The notes: generated by a model not told the origin, from the letters alone. Counted from the stretch's first letter, positions 1 to 10,467 are shown. The stretch: 64,000 nucleotides of DNA from Rhizobium leguminosarum bv. trifolii WSM2297 (GCF_000271845.1 NZ_JH719395.1:4580146-4644145), one strand, 5' to 3'. Program-made: numbers and translations.

Positions 1-513
1 GAGAGCGGCCATCCCTTCTCCGGCGTGTTTTTCGCCGGGTTGATGATCACTGAGAAGGGGCCGGAGCTCATCGAATACAATGTCCGCTTCGGCGATCCCG
101 AATGCCAGGTGCTGCTGATGCGGTTGAAGAGCGATCTGCTGCCGCTGCTGCTTGCCACCGCAAACGGCACCCTCGATCAGGTGAGCGCCGAATGGAGCGA
201 CGATCCGGCCTTGACCGTGGTCATGGCCTCGAAGGGCTATCCCGCCGCCTATGAAAAGAACACGCCGATCCTCTCCCTGCCTGAGGCAGGCGAGGGGGAG
301 AAGGTGTTTCATGCCGGCACGGGCCTGAAGGACGGCGCGTTGGTTGCGACCGGCGGTCGCGTGTTGAACGTGACGGCGTCCGGCGGCACGGTCGCCGAGG
401 CCAAGGACCGTGCCTATGCGCTGCTCGACCGGGTGCAATGGGAAAACGGCTTCTGCCGGCGCGACATCGGCTGGCGGGCAATCGAGCGCGAAACGGGCCC
501 GGACACAGTATAA
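1..513 (+). CDS. purD: Phosphoribosylamine--glycine ligase, 3' part
   Basis: The last 170 codons of purD; the gene enters from the left edge and the frame is open from base 1. GAR synthetase joins glycine to phosphoribosylamine using ATP in de novo purine synthesis in the cytoplasm. The visible part carries the end of the ATP-grasp domain, with [20 protein letters not shown] followed by GDPECQ, matching the family's metal-binding GDPE signature. The C-terminal PurD domain follows (VVMASKGYP, then the GG-rich tail). An in-frame GTG at 25 lies inside the conserved domain and is not a start. The stop is TAA. The next gene starts 93 bp downstream and has its own ribosome site. Confidence 0.95.
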   Translation, partial: ESGHPFSGVFFAGLMITEKGPELIEYNVRFGDPECQVLLMRLKSDLLPLLLATANGTLDQVSAEWSDDPALTVVMASKGYPAAYEKNTPILSLPEAGEGEKVFHAGTGLKDGALVATGGRVLNVTASGGTVAEAKDRAYALLDRVQWENGFCRRDIGWRAIERETGPDTV

Positions 514-606
514 ACCGGCACGTTCTTTAAATTTTTACCCTTTCCCCTGACGGGATGGAAACAAAGCTGCGTTATACCGCTCGAACGGTAAGACGGAGGT
601 GCGTTG

Positions 607-1068
607 ATGCGTCAGATTTTCCTCGGTGCGGCAATCCTGCTGATGGCAGGTTCGGCAATGGCGTCCTCGATCGAGGTGGTCGGCAAGGCCGCGCCCCAGG
701 CTGAAAGCAGTATCGTCACTGAAAGCTGTGCCGCTTGCCCGCCGCTCCAGGCCGAACTCATCAAGAAGGACTATACGGTGCCGGAGCTGAAGCCCGGTGT
801 CCTCCAGGCGAGCGAAGTCCGCGATGTCGGCGGCGAAAAGAAGATCTATCGCACCGAAGGCTGGATGGGCGGCTCGCCCGTCGTCTTCGTCAGCAAGGCG
901 ACCCCGGAAGCGATGATCGCGGCCGCGCCTTCAGCCCCGCCCGTGGACGGCATTGATATGAGCGCGACGACCGCAGCCGTCATCGGCGGCGATGCCAAGC
1001 CGGTTGTGGCCGGCATGGTTGAACGGCCGGCGAGCCTCGACACCTCCGAATTCAAGCTGCGTTTCTGA
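607..1068 (+). CDS. Small secreted protein, HPE1-like family
   Basis: A 153-residue protein with a clear signal peptide (MRQIFLGAAILLMAGSAMA, likely cut after the Ala-Met-Ala at residues 17-19), so it is probably periplasmic or secreted. A CAAC pair near residue 40 could form a disulfide or bind metal. The rest is a compact domain (YRTEGWMGGSPVVFVSK) and an Ala/Pro-rich stretch. It resembles short rhizobial and Agrobacterium proteins annotated as plant virulence effector HPE1-like; that name is from memory and no effector role is shown. The ATG at 607 is preferred over the in-frame TTG at 604 because ACGGAGGTG lies at good spacing. It stands alone, with a strong hairpin downstream. Confidence 0.6.
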   Translation: MRQIFLGAAILLMAGSAMASSIEVVGKAAPQAESSIVTESCAACPPLQAELIKKDYTVPELKPGVLQASEVRDVGGEKKIYRTEGWMGGSPVVFVSKATPEAMIAAAPSAPPVDGIDMSATTAAVIGGDAKPVVAGMVERPASLDTSEFKLRF

Positions 1069-1152
1069 GGTAATTCCAGCAACGCACGATTAAATTCCCT
1101 GCCCCGCCTGATCAAGGTTTCGATCGTTTGGGGTTCCACCTCAGGGTGGACC

Positions 1153-1190
1153 GAATGCACCCCCGATGAGCAGCGGGGGTGCATTCTCTT
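1153..1190 (+). terminator. Strong hairpin, probable terminator of the small secreted gene
   Basis: GAATGCACCCCC at 1153-1164 pairs perfectly with GGGGGTGCATTC at 1175-1186, and a further G-C pair closes an 8-nt loop. The sequence TCTTTC follows. The stem is long and GC-rich; the T tract is weak. It lies about 85 bp after the stop at 1068. Confidence 0.6.
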
Positions 1191-1486
1191 TCGTGCCTGA
1201 TGCCGAGAGCGGTGTGCACTTTAAGAACTTCAATCAAATGAGATCCTGCTATTCGGTGGAAATCCGACGAATTTGCGTCGCTGGCGACCCCTCGATTTTA
1301 GGGAAATTCGCGTCGCGTCCAATAAAGTTAAAGTTTTATTATAAGCTTGGCGACAATTGTAACGAACCGGTCGCAGCATGTTGTTATTAGCAGCGGTAGA
1401 CGCGTCGCCCTTCTTCTCCGACGCGCTCGCACAGGCGGTAGAAGACCGCACCGGGATGCAGCCATTCATTCCCGTTGCGAGGCAAC
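1187..1486. promoter_or_regulatory. AT-rich leader upstream of the first chemoreceptor
   Basis: No gene is supported here. The stretch is AT-richer than its surroundings. It contains an 11-of-12 direct repeat, AATTTGCGTCGC (1270-1281) and AATTCGCGTCGC (1305-1316), then an A/T-rich run near 1322-1345. It probably holds the promoter of the chemoreceptor gene at 1487. Confidence 0.4.
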
Positions 1487-3310
1487 ATGAAAAATTTGAA
1501 AATTTCGAAGCAGCTCATACTGCTGGTCATCGGCCTGATGGTGGCCTTTGCCGTCGCCACGACCCTGCAGATCCGCTCCTCGGTCGATGCGATCTACAAG
1601 GAGCGTTATGACATGCTCCGCGCCGAGGTTCAGTCGGCGGTCTCCGTTCTCAAGCTTTACCAGGCCAAGGTGACGGCGGGCGAAATGACCCTTGAGGATG
1701 CCCAGAAGCAGGCCTACGCCACCGTCAACGGGATGAAATACGACCCGGACGGCTATTTCTTCGGCTATAGCTACGACGTCCAGATGATGTTCCATTACGA
1801 CGCCTCGAAAGTCGGGCAGAACCTCAAGGGGCAGGCGGACAGCAAGGGCAAGCTCTACCGCGAAGAGCTGGTCAAGCTCGGGCAACAGGGCGGCGGTCTC
1901 GTCGAATTTTATTCCACCAGCAAGCCGGGCCAACCGGCCGGCGATTACCGCAAGACCGCCTATGGGCAGGCCTTCGATCCCTGGAAGGTGGTCGTCGTCA
2001 CCGGCGTCTATATGGACGACCTCGATGCTCAGATAAACAGCACCATCCTGACTGCGCTCTCCGGCAGCATCGTTCTGTTCTTCCTTGCCATGACGGCTGC
2101 CTACTTCGTCATCCGCGGCATTTCGGGCCCTCTCAACAGCGTTCATGCCGCCCTGAAGGCTGTAGCCGAAGAGGATGTCTCGATCGCCATCCCGCATACG
2201 GCCATGAACAACGAAGTCGGCATGATGGCCAAGGCGACGCAGTCGCTGCAGGAAAAGATCCGGGAACGCCATGCGATGTCGGATCGCGAAGCGGCCCAGC
2301 AGCTGGCGCTGGAAAACGAGCGTGAAAACAATCAGCGCCAGCAACAGGACGAGACGGCGCTGCAGACGCGTGTGATGGCGACGATCGGCCAGGCGCTGGA
2401 GATGATCGCCCGTGGCGATCTCACCGTCCGCTGCGCCGATCTCGGCCAGAAATACGCCGCTCTTCGCGATAATTTCAACGATGCACTGTCGCATCTCGAA
2501 GCCGCCATGGCCAAGGTCAGCGCCAAGGGCAGCGATATCGGCACCAGCAAGGAAGAAATCCGCCGCGCCTCCAACGAGCTTTCGCAGCGCACCGAGCGCC
2601 AGGCGGCCAGCCTCGAGGAAACCTCGGCGGCCCTCGACGAGCTCACCGTCGCCGTCCGCCAGACAGCCGATGGCGCCCATGAGGCAAGCAAGCGCGTGCA
2701 CTCGGTCAGCAATGAGGCCACCCACAGCGATGCGATCGTCGGCCAGGCGATCGAGGCGATGAGCGGCATCGAGAATTCATCGTCGGAGATCACCAAGATC
2801 ATCGGCGTCATCGACGAGATCGCCTTCCAGACCAACCTCTTGGCGCTGAATGCCGGCGTCGAGGCGGCCCGCGCCGGCGAATCCGGCAAGGGTTTTGCGG
2901 TCGTCGCCCAGGAAGTGCGCGAGCTCGCCCAGCGTTCGGCTGCAGCGGCCAAGGAGATCAAGGATCAGATCGCCCGCTCCTCCAGCCAGGTCGATCATGG
3001 CGTCCGCCTGGTCGGCGAGGCAGGCGAGGCGCTGAAGCGCATCTCCGACCAGATCAAGGCCGCCAACGAGATCGTCGCCAAGATCGCCCACAGCGCCTCC
3101 GAACAGGACACGACGCTGCGCTCGATCTCATCATCGATGAACCAGCTCGACGCCGCCACCCAACAGAACGCCGCCATGGCCGAGGAGACCACGGCCTCGG
3201 CCGAAACGCTGGCCAGCGACACCGACGAGTTGCTCGACCTCATCCGCGGCTTCCGCGTCGATGGCGAAAGCGCCGCTCCGGCCATGCATCAGGGTCGTCG
3301 CGCCGCTTAA
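1487..3310 (+). CDS. Methyl-accepting chemotaxis protein with Cache sensor
   Basis: A 607-residue chemoreceptor. TM1 is at about 9-27. The periplasmic part (about 30-180) looks like a single Cache domain, with conserved DPDGYFFGYSYD and DPWKVVVVTGVY segments. TM2 at about 184-206 is followed by HAMP, a linker rich in Gln/Glu, and the signalling domain with its hairpin tip near 444-475 ([18 protein letters not shown]). It passes ligand occupancy to CheA/CheW. The C-terminus (HQGRRAA) has no CheR/CheB-binding pentapeptide, unlike the receptor at 34645. The ATG at 1487 has a GAGG just upstream; an in-frame TTG at 1475 is the alternative. Ligand unknown; Cache receptors often sense small organic acids. 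Confidence 0.93.
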   Translation: MKNLKISKQLILLVIGLMVAFAVATTLQIRSSVDAIYKERYDMLRAEVQSAVSVLKLYQAKVTAGEMTLEDAQKQAYATVNGMKYDPDGYFFGYSYDVQMMFHYDASKVGQNLKGQADSKGKLYREELVKLGQQGGGLVEFYSTSKPGQPAGDYRKTAYGQAFDPWKVVVVTGVYMDDLDAQINSTILTALSGSIVLFFLAMTAAYFVIRGISGPLNSVHAALKAVAEEDVSIAIPHTAMNNEVGMMAKATQSLQEKIRERHAMSDREAAQQLALENERENNQRQQQDETALQTRVMATIGQALEMIARGDLTVRCADLGQKYAALRDNFNDALSHLEAAMAKVSAKGSDIGTSKEEIRRASNELSQRTERQAASLEETSAALDELTVAVRQTADGAHEASKRVHSVSNEATHSDAIVGQAIEAMSGIENSSSEITKIIGVIDEIAFQTNLLALNAGVEAARAGESGKGFAVVAQEVRELAQRSAAAAKEIKDQIARSSSQVDHGVRLVGEAGEALKRISDQIKAANEIVAKIAHSASEQDTTLRSISSSMNQLDAATQQNAAMAEETTASAETLASDTDELLDLIRGFRVDGESAAPAMHQGRRAA

Positions 3311-3349
3311 ACCGCGCGGGGGCAACAAGGGTTGTTATCAGCAAGTTAG

Positions 3350-3378
3350 CGGCCGTCGGTTCTCCGGCGGCCGTGCTG
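3350..3378 (+). terminator. Hairpin after the chemoreceptor gene
   Basis: CGGCCGTCGG (3350-3359) pairs with CCGGCGGCCG (3364-3373) around a TTCT loop, with one G-T wobble. No real T tract follows, so it may be only partly effective as an intrinsic terminator. Confidence 0.4.
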
Positions 3379-3454
3379 CTTTGGACGCAAGTCCTGCGTT
3401 GGTGTCGAAATGACAAGGCGACTGCAGCGTAACAAATTCAAGCGAGGCGCCGGC

Positions 3455-3683
3455 GGCATGGATACTCGGGTCAAGCCAGGTCAAGCCCGAGTATGACGGA
3501 GGGTGGGGCGCACTTTCGGCACGAGGCGAGACGTCTGGGTGAATCCTAGCAAAGTGTGCAGCAGTTTTGCGCGGGAATCGCGCAAACAAGAACGGCAATT
3601 CCAATAAATCGCTGCGCTTGCGGTACTTGCCACGTCGGCTCCCCACTCTCCGTCGTCCTCGGGCTTGACCCGAGGACCCATGG
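3455..3683. repeat. Inverted pair of rhizobial palindromic elements
   Basis: The 418-bp gap between the chemoreceptor and glyS holds two related elements in opposite orientation. One is at 3455-3508, with CTCGGGTCAAGC and TCAAGCCCGAG; the other is at 3640-3683, with CCTCGGGCTTGACCCGAGG. Each is itself palindromic and each carries a shared flank (GACGGAG..GTGGGG or its complement). About 130 bp of low-information sequence separates them. This CTCGGGCTTGACCCGAG core is a very common intergenic repeat in rhizobia. No gene is supported here. Confidence 0.6.
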
Positions 3684-3728
3684 CTGCAAGCGCTGCGTTT
3701 GTGTTAAAGCACCCAGCCGAAGCCGCTC

Positions 3729-5912
3729 TCACCCCGAGATCTTCGAGAAATCCGCAACTGTTCCCGTCGCCTCGCGGATCAGCCGCAGCAAGGCGAGGCG
3801 GTTGGCGCGGATGGCGGCGTCCTCGTCGTTGACGAGCACGTCTTCGAAGAAGCGGTCGACCGGGCCGCGCAGCTTGGAGAGCGCTGCCATTGCCGAACGG
3901 AAATCCTCGCCGGCGACAGCGTCAGCCGCCTCCTTCGATGCACCTGATATTGCCGCGAACAGCTCCTTCTCGGCGTCGAGCTTCAAGAGCGCCGGCGAAA
4001 CGGCGTCGGCGATCACGGTGCCCTTCTTTTCCTCGGCGGCGAGCAGCTGCGTGGCGCGTTTGGTGCCGGCAAGCAGGTTCTTGCCGTCCTCGGAGGTGAT
4101 GAAGGCCGTCAGCGCTTCGACGCGGCGCGCCACCATCAACAGGTCGTCGGCATCAGGTGTCAGCACGGCGTCGATCAGATCGTGGCGGGCGCCCTGGTCG
4201 CGCAGATAGACCTTGAGGCGGTCGTGGAAGAAGGAGAGCAGGTCGAAGAAAGTCTCGCCCGGGTCGCCGGCGAATGCAAACACCGCGTCGCCGCCCGTCT
4301 TGGCGAGAAGCGAAGTCCGGCTCATGATCGCCAGCAGCGGCAGCCTGACATTGCGCTCCAGCAGGATCCTGACGACGCCGAGTGCGGCCCGCCGCAGCGC
4401 AAACGGATCCTTCGAACCCGTCGGCTTTTCGCCGATCGCCCAGAAGCCGATGAGCGTATCCAGTTTGTCGGCGAGCGCGACGGTGATCGCGACCTTGTCG
4501 GCGGGAACGCGATCGGATGGGCCTTGCGGCTTGTAATGATCTTCTATGGCGGCGGCAACAGACGCATTCTCGCCCTGCAGCCCCGCATATTTGCGGCCCA
4601 TCAACCCCTGCAGTTCCGGGAATTCGCCGACCGCTTCGGTGCGCAGATCGGCCTTGGCAAGCACGGCGGCACGATCGGTGAGAGCCGCATCCGCGCCGAC
4701 GATCCTTGCCAATTCCCCAGCCAGCGTGCGGATGCGGGCGACACGCGCGCCCTGCGTGCCGAGCTTGGCATGGAAGGTCACGTCGAGCGCATCGAGCTTG
4801 GCCATGCGCTGGTCGAGTGGCTTCTGCAGATCGAGACCGAAATTTGCGGCCGACGCCGTCAGCGTCTCCAGATCCGGCAGGGCGCCCTGGTCGCGTTTCC
4901 AGAAATGCAGCGCATCCGAAAGCCGGGCCCGCACCACCTTGCCGTTGCCGTGAACGATTTCCTTGCCGCCGTCATGTGCCTGGATATTGGATATCAGGAT
5001 GAACTTGTTCGACAGCGTTTCCTCGCCCTGCTTGCGGGTGACGAAGCACTTCTGGTTGGTCTTGATCGTCAGCCGGATGATCTCGGAGGGGATCGAGAGG
5101 TAATCTTCCTCGAAGGAACCCATCAGCACCTGCGGCCATTCGACAAGGCCGGAGACTTCCTCCAGCAGGCCTTCGTCTTCCACCAGTTCCAGCCCGTTGG
5201 CGAAGGCGATGTCGCGGGCGTCATGCAGGATGATGTCCTTGCGCCGCTCGGCGTCGAGGATGACCTTGGCCTTTTCCAGGCTCGCCGCATAGTCGTCGAA
5301 GCGCCGGACTGTGATCGCCTCGGGCGCGTGGAAACGATGGCCGTAGGTGACGTTGGAGGCGGTGATGCCGTCGATCTCGAAGGGGATGACGACCGTTTCC
5401 TCATGCTCAGGCCCGAAGGTGCAGACGATCGATTGCAGCGGCCGCACCCAGCGCAGCGCGCCCGGCGCGGAGGAGGCCTTGCCCCAGCGCATCGACTTCG
5501 GCCAGGGAAAATCGCGGATGATGCCGGGCATCACCTCGGCGACGATCTCTTCCGCCGCGCGGCCGGGCTTGGAGATGACCGCCACGTAGAAATCGCCCTT
5601 CTTCGGATCGCTGACCACCTGCGCCTCGGAGACCGACGAAAGGCCGGCGCCGCGCAGAAAACCTTCGATCGCCTTTTCGTTGGCGTCGGTGCGCGGCCCC
5701 TTGCGCTCCTCGCGCACGTCGGCGGAACGCGCCGTCAGGCCGTGGATATCGAGCGCCAGCCGCCGCGGCGTCCAGTATTCGCGCGCACCCTCATAGGAAA
5801 GACCCGCTTCGACAAGCGCATCGGTGACGAGCTTCTTCAGGTCGCCGGCAGCCTTGCGCTGCATGCGGGCCGGAATCTCTTCGGAGCGAAGTTCGAGAAG
5901 AAGGTTTGGCAT
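3729..5912 (-). CDS. glyS: Glycine--tRNA ligase, beta subunit
   Basis: A 727-residue beta subunit of the alpha2beta2 class II glycyl-tRNA synthetase. It opens with [17 protein letters not shown], the family's typical N-terminus, and ends in a DALR-type anticodon-binding domain. It charges tRNA-Gly in the cytoplasm together with GlyQ. The frame stays open upstream to 6071, but the conserved N-terminus begins at 5912 behind AAGGAAAAGAG, so that ATG is chosen. glyQ is not beside it: upstream lies the divergent tex gene. Within the window glyS is therefore separated from its partner, which must be encoded elsewhere. Confidence 0.96.
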   Translation of the reverse strand: MPNLLLELRSEEIPARMQRKAAGDLKKLVTDALVEAGLSYEGAREYWTPRRLALDIHGLTARSADVREERKGPRTDANEKAIEGFLRGAGLSSVSEAQVVSDPKKGDFYVAVISKPGRAAEEIVAEVMPGIIRDFPWPKSMRWGKASSAPGALRWVRPLQSIVCTFGPEHEETVVIPFEIDGITASNVTYGHRFHAPEAITVRRFDDYAASLEKAKVILDAERRKDIILHDARDIAFANGLELVEDEGLLEEVSGLVEWPQVLMGSFEEDYLSIPSEIIRLTIKTNQKCFVTRKQGEETLSNKFILISNIQAHDGGKEIVHGNGKVVRARLSDALHFWKRDQGALPDLETLTASAANFGLDLQKPLDQRMAKLDALDVTFHAKLGTQGARVARIRTLAGELARIVGADAALTDRAAVLAKADLRTEAVGEFPELQGLMGRKYAGLQGENASVAAAIEDHYKPQGPSDRVPADKVAITVALADKLDTLIGFWAIGEKPTGSKDPFALRRAALGVVRILLERNVRLPLLAIMSRTSLLAKTGGDAVFAFAGDPGETFFDLLSFFHDRLKVYLRDQGARHDLIDAVLTPDADDLLMVARRVEALTAFITSEDGKNLLAGTKRATQLLAAEEKKGTVIADAVSPALLKLDAEKELFAAISGASKEAADAVAGEDFRSAMAALSKLRGPVDRFFEDVLVNDEDAAIRANRLALLRLIREATGTVADFSKISG

Positions 5913-6147
5913 GTCACTCTTTTCCTTGCGCCCGCGGGCAGGGCGATCCAAAAACGTTGCTTCTGCTATCAAAGAATGCCGCATCTGCACAACCGCAAAA
6001 ACGGAAGCGGGCGATGGGATCGGGCGACCCGCAGATGCCCCCCATTCCATAACTTCCGCTGTGGAAACCACAGTCGGGCATTGCCTTGCCGCTTTTCGCC
6101 GTTATGGTCCCGCAACTTTCGTCGGAACAGGAAATTCAGGAAACCTC

Positions 6148-8457
6148 ATGGCCGCTGACCTCCGTTTTCTCGCAGCCCGCATCTCGGCCGAAATCAACGC
6201 CCGGCCCGAACAGGCCAAGGCCGCCATCGAGCTGCTCGACGAGGGCGCCACCGTGCCCTTCATCGCCCGCTACCGCAAGGAAGTGACGGGCGGCCTCGAC
6301 GATACGCAGCTGCGCAATCTTGCCGAGCGGCTGGTCTATCTGCGCGAACTCGAAGCCCGGCGTGACGCGATCGTCGAATCGATCACCGGCCAGGGCAAGA
6401 TGACCGACGAGCTGATGGCCAAGGTCGGCGGCGCCGAGACCAAGGCCGAGCTCGAGGATCTCTATCTGCCCTACAAGCCGAAGCGCCGCACCCGCGCCGA
6501 AATCGCCCGAGAGCGCGGCCTCGGCCCGCTTGCCGAGACGATCCTTGCCGACCGCGGCCGGGAACCGGCAGTTTTGGCTGAAGGCTTCATCATGGCTGAT
6601 GTGCCGGATGTAAAGACGGCGCTCGAAGGCGCGCGCGACATCATCGCTGAAGGCATTGCCGAAAATGCCGACCTGCTCGGTAGATTGCGCGCCCATATGC
6701 GCCAGGCGTCCCTGCTGAAGGCCAGGGTCGTCGACGGCAAGCAGGCGACGGGCGAGAAGTTTTCCGATTATTTCGACCATTCCGAACGCTGGGCGACGGC
6801 GCCCGGCCACCGCGCGCTCGCCATGCTGCGCGGTTGGAACGAGGAGGTGCTGACGCTGACGATCGAGGCCGACGCCGAGACCGCCTCGCCGAACAAGCCG
6901 GTCGAACGCATGATCGCTGCCGCCTATGAGATCGGCGCGAGCCGCCCCGGCGACCGCTGGCTGATGGAGGTCGCGAGCTGGACCTGGCGCGTCAAGCTTT
7001 CCATGTCGCTGTCGCTCGACCTGATGCGGGAACTGCGCGAGCGGGCCGAAGAGGAGGCGATCCATGTCTTCGCCCGCAATCTCAAGGATCTGCTGCTGGC
7101 CGCACCCGCCGGCTCGCGCGCGACCATGGGTCTCGATCCCGGCATCCGCACCGGCGTCAAGGTCGCCGTCGTCGACGGCACCGGCAAGGTGGTGGCGACT
7201 TCGACGGTCTATCCGTTCCAGCCGCGGAACGACGTGCGCGGCGCCCAGATCGAGCTGGCATCGCTGATCCGCAAGCACAATGTCGAGCTGATCTCGATCG
7301 GCAACGGTACCGGCAGCCGCGAGACCGAAAAGCTGGTGGCCGACATGCTGGCCGACTTGCCGGCGCCGAAGCCGACCAAGGTCATCGTCTCGGAAGCCGG
7401 CGCCTCGGTCTATTCCGCCTCGGCGACCGCGGCGGCCGAGTTTCCCGATCTCGACGTGTCGCTGCGCGGCGCCGTCTCTATCGCCCGGCGGCTGCAGGAT
7501 CCCCTAGCCGAACTCGTCAAGATCGAGCCGAAGTCGATCGGCGTCGGCCAGTATCAGCACGATGTCGACCAGCAGAAGCTGTCGCGCTCGCTCGATGCCG
7601 TGGTCGAAGATGCGGTGAACGCCGTCGGCGTCGATCTGAACACCGCCTCGGCGCCGCTGCTTTCCCGTGTCTCCGGCCTCGGCCCCTCGATCGCCGACGC
7701 CATCGTCCGCCACCGCGATAGCGAGGGCCGCTTCGAGACGCGGCGCGATCTCATGAAGGTCGCCCGGCTCGGCGGCCGCACCTTCGAGCAATGCGCCGGC
7801 TTCCTGCGCATCCCCAACGGCAAGGAGCCGCTCGACGCCTCCTCGGTCCATCCGGAGGCCTACGGCGTCGCCAAGAAGATCGTCGCCGCCTGCGGCCGCG
7901 ATCTCAGGGCACTGATGGGCGATAGCGTCATGCTGAAATCGGTCGATCCGCGCCAGTTCATCGACGAGAAATTCGGTCTGCCGACGGTGCGCGATATTAT
8001 CGCTGAACTGGAAAAGCCCGGCCGCGATCCGCGTCCGAGCTTCAAGACGGCGACCTTCGCCGAGGGTGTCAACGAGATTTCCGACCTGACGCCCGGCATG
8101 GTGCTGGAAGGCACGGTGACCAATGTCGCCGCCTTTGGCGCCTTCGTCGATATCGGCGTGCACCAGGACGGTCTGGTGCATGTGTCGCAGCTTGCCGATC
8201 GCTTCGTCAAAGATCCGCACGAGGTCGTCAAGGCGGGTGATGTCGTCAAGGTGCGGGTCGTCGAGGTCGACGCCAAGCGTAAGCGCATCGCTCTGTCGAT
8301 GAAGCGGGATGACGGTTCTTCAGCCTCTGCGCCGCGGAGTGATTCTCGCGGAAACCAGGGCTCGCGCCCGCAGAACGAGCGCCGGCCGGCGGCTGCCAAG
8401 CCGGAGAGCCAGGGTGCCTTCGGCGCCGCTCTTGCCGAAGCCATGAAGCGAAAATAA
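6148..8457 (+). CDS. tex: Tex-family RNA-binding transcription accessory protein
   Basis: A 769-residue Tex protein. The N-terminal helical region ([18 protein letters not shown] near 33-50) leads to a YqgF-type RNase-H fold near 325 ([18 protein letters not shown]). Tandem helix-hairpin-helix motifs follow near 500 ([20 protein letters not shown]), then an S1 RNA-binding domain near 649-720 ([20 protein letters not shown]) and a basic, disordered tail. Tex binds nucleic acids and affects transcription and RNA turnover; the Spt6-like layout is known for the family. The ATG at 6148 has AGGAAACC upstream. It is divergent from glyS, with a 235-bp shared control region. Confidence 0.93.
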   Translation: MAADLRFLAARISAEINARPEQAKAAIELLDEGATVPFIARYRKEVTGGLDDTQLRNLAERLVYLRELEARRDAIVESITGQGKMTDELMAKVGGAETKAELEDLYLPYKPKRRTRAEIARERGLGPLAETILADRGREPAVLAEGFIMADVPDVKTALEGARDIIAEGIAENADLLGRLRAHMRQASLLKARVVDGKQATGEKFSDYFDHSERWATAPGHRALAMLRGWNEEVLTLTIEADAETASPNKPVERMIAAAYEIGASRPGDRWLMEVASWTWRVKLSMSLSLDLMRELRERAEEEAIHVFARNLKDLLLAAPAGSRATMGLDPGIRTGVKVAVVDGTGKVVATSTVYPFQPRNDVRGAQIELASLIRKHNVELISIGNGTGSRETEKLVADMLADLPAPKPTKVIVSEAGASVYSASATAAAEFPDLDVSLRGAVSIARRLQDPLAELVKIEPKSIGVGQYQHDVDQQKLSRSLDAVVEDAVNAVGVDLNTASAPLLSRVSGLGPSIADAIVRHRDSEGRFETRRDLMKVARLGGRTFEQCAGFLRIPNGKEPLDASSVHPEAYGVAKKIVAACGRDLRALMGDSVMLKSVDPRQFIDEKFGLPTVRDIIAELEKPGRDPRPSFKTATFAEGVNEISDLTPGMVLEGTVTNVAAFGAFVDIGVHQDGLVHVSQLADRFVKDPHEVVKAGDVVKVRVVEVDAKRKRIALSMKRDDGSSASAPRSDSRGNQGSRPQNERRPAAAKPESQGAFGAALAEAMKRK

Positions 8458-8558
8458 GGGTTTAGCCGGTATTTCGGCAAAAATGCAACAGTTTGGCAAC
8501 GTTCTTTCGAGAGTGCTAAATCCGGCGCTTGTAAGGCGGAAGAGAGCTATTAAGTTGA

Positions 8559-8576
8559 TGTGACCATCCTGTCACA
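8559..8576. promoter_or_regulatory. Perfect dyad just upstream of cfa
   Basis: TGTGAC-CATCCT-GTCACA is a perfect 6+6 palindrome with a 6-bp centre, ending 14 bp before the cfa ATG and 5 bp before its GAGG ribosome site. It could be an operator (the arms recall CRP/FNR-type half sites, with spacing that differs from CRP) or an mRNA hairpin next to the ribosome site. Confidence 0.4.
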
Positions 8577-8590
8577 TTTGCGAGGCGTCC

Positions 8591-9850
8591 ATGGCGTCGG
8601 CTTTCCTTTCGATCGTCCAGCAAATCATCCGCAAGGGTTCGTTGGAACTTACCCTTGCCAATGGCGACACCTACTTGATCGGCGACGGCAGCGGCGACAG
8701 GGTTGCCGCTCGCCTGGCCGATCAGGAGGCTGAGGACGCCATCCGGCGCGATCCGACGATGAAGCTCGGCGAAATGTACATGCAGGGCCGGTTCATTCTC
8801 GAACAGGGCAATATCTACGATTTCCTGTCGCTGGTGAAGCAGAACACCACCAACGAGATCTTCGACTTCAAGATGGCGGCACTGCTCGTCGGCCGGATTG
8901 CCTGGCAGCAGCTGAAGAGCCGTGTGCCGGTCAATCGCAACAAGCACAATGTCGCCCATCATTACGACCTGTCGGCCAAGCTCTTCGATCTTTTCCTCGA
9001 CGAGGATTGGCAATATTCCTGCGCCTATTTCGAACCGCCGGGCATCGGGCTCGACGAGGCGCAGCTCGCCAAGAAACGCCATATCGCCGCCAAGCTGCTG
9101 CTTCAGCCAAATCAGCGCATCCTGGAGATCGGCTCCGGCTGGGGCGGCATGGGCATGTATCTGACGGAGGCGACCGAAGGAGCCGATTTTACCGGCATTA
9201 CGCTCAGCGAAGAACAGCTGAAGGTTTCCCGCACCCGCGCCGAAAAGCGCGGTCTTGCCGAGCGCGTGCGTTTCGAGCTGCAGGATTACCGCAGCATGAC
9301 CGGCAGAAAGTTCGATCGCATCGTCTCGGTCGGCATGTTCGAACATGTCGGGATCGGCAATTACCCCAATTTCTTCCGCAAGGTATCCGATCTCCTCGAC
9401 GACAACGGCGTCATGGTGCTGCATTCGATCGGCCGCCCGAAGCCGAGCTTCGGCACCAATGCCTTCATCGAGAAGTATATTTTCCCCGGCGGTTATATCC
9501 CTTCCGTCGGCGAAGTCCTGCCGCCGCTCGAAAAGGCTGGGCTGCTGGTCAGGGATGTCGAAATCCTGCCGTTGCATTACGCCTATACGCTGCGTCACTG
9601 GCGCGAGCGCTTCGTCGCCCGCAAGGCCGAAGCGGTGGCGCTCTACGACGAGCAGTTCTTCCGCATGTGGGAATTCTACCTGGCCGGCTCGGAAATGGGC
9701 TTCCGCTGGGACGAGCTCTTCATCCTGCAGATCCAGATCGCCAAGAACCAGTTCACGGTTCCCGACAATCGCACTTACATCGCTGAGAATGAAGCCAAGC
9801 TGAAGGAATTCGAGGCGAGGCGCCCGCCGCTGGAAAAGGTGACCTTCTGA
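8591..9850 (+). CDS. cfa: Cyclopropane-fatty-acyl-phospholipid synthase
   Basis: A 419-residue SAM-dependent enzyme that adds a methylene group across the cis double bond of unsaturated acyl chains in membrane phospholipids. The N-terminal region holds the lipid-binding part. The methyltransferase fold begins near 140 (NVAHHYDLSAKLFDLFLD), and the SAM loop is LEIGSGWGGMGMYL near 177. The family signature GMFEHVG and the C-terminal LHYAYTLRHWRERF are both present. Length and motifs fit an intact enzyme. The ATG at 8591 follows GCGAGGCG. A perfect dyad lies directly upstream. The phosphatase gene starts 35 bp downstream and may be co-transcribed. Confidence 0.94.
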   Translation: MASAFLSIVQQIIRKGSLELTLANGDTYLIGDGSGDRVAARLADQEAEDAIRRDPTMKLGEMYMQGRFILEQGNIYDFLSLVKQNTTNEIFDFKMAALLVGRIAWQQLKSRVPVNRNKHNVAHHYDLSAKLFDLFLDEDWQYSCAYFEPPGIGLDEAQLAKKRHIAAKLLLQPNQRILEIGSGWGGMGMYLTEATEGADFTGITLSEEQLKVSRTRAEKRGLAERVRFELQDYRSMTGRKFDRIVSVGMFEHVGIGNYPNFFRKVSDLLDDNGVMVLHSIGRPKPSFGTNAFIEKYIFPGGYIPSVGEVLPPLEKAGLLVRDVEILPLHYAYTLRHWRERFVARKAEAVALYDEQFFRMWEFYLAGSEMGFRWDELFILQIQIAKNQFTVPDNRTYIAENEAKLKEFEARRPPLEKVTF

Positions 9851-9885
9851 GCGGCAGCAGCCGGACGGGATGAAAGGACATGCAG

Positions 9886-10467
9886 ATGAGCAGCGCGTTT
9901 CCCGAGATCTATCTCGTCCGCCACGGTGAAACCGAATGGAGCCGTTCCGGGCGCCATACCGGACGAACCGATATTCCGCTGACGGCAAACGGCGAGGCCG
10001 CCGCCGGCAAGCTTGCCGAATGGCTTTCGGGCCTCACCTTCTCCGCCGTCTGGTCGAGCCCCTCCGCACGGGCCCGCAAGACCTGCGCGCTGGCCGGCTT
10101 CGGATCAGCGGCGGTGATCATGGACGATCTCGCCGAATGGGACTATGGCGCCTATGAAGGCATCACCACCAAGGATATCTTGGCCGCCCGCCCCGGCTGG
10201 CAGCTCTTTCGCGACGGCTGCCCGAATGGAGAATTCGCCGCCGATGTCGGCGCCCGCGCCGACGCCGTCATCCACGCGCTTCGTCAAACGGCCGGAACCA
10301 TCCTGATCTTCTCCAGCTCGCATTTCCTGCGCGTGCTCGCCGCCCGCTGGCTCGGCCTGCCGCCGGAAGGCGGTGTGTATTTCTCGCTCGATACGACCAG
10401 TATCAGCATACTCGGCTACGAGCACGATCTGACCGAACCGGTGATCCGTGGGTGGAATCAGAGATAG
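9886..10467 (+). CDS. Histidine phosphatase (phosphoglycerate mutase-like) family protein
   Basis: A 193-residue histidine-phosphatase-fold protein. The catalytic RHGE motif is at residues 12-15 (IYLVRHGETEW), a second conserved Arg sits in WSSPSARARKT, the acidic proton donor lies in the WDYGAYEG segment, and the second catalytic His is in SSSHFLRVLA. The substrate cannot be told from sequence; family members hydrolyse sugar phosphates, phosphoglycerate or similar. AAGGA at 9874-9878 favours the ATG at 9886; the ATG at 9880 is the alternative. It follows cfa by 35 bp, which suggests one transcript but not a shared pathway. Confidence 0.88.
   Translation: MSSAFPEIYLVRHGETEWSRSGRHTGRTDIPLTANGEAAAGKLAEWLSGLTFSAVWSSPSARARKTCALAGFGSAAVIMDDLAEWDYGAYEGITTKDILAARPGWQLFRDGCPNGEFAADVGARADAVIHALRQTAGTILIFSSSHFLRVLAARWLGLPPEGGVYFSLDTTSISILGYEHDLTEPVIRGWNQR

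Noticed and set aside
4182..6158. A 658-codon open frame on the plus strand
   Set aside because: It lies wholly opposite glyS, has no domain signature and runs in the frame expected from GC-rich third positions of the real gene.
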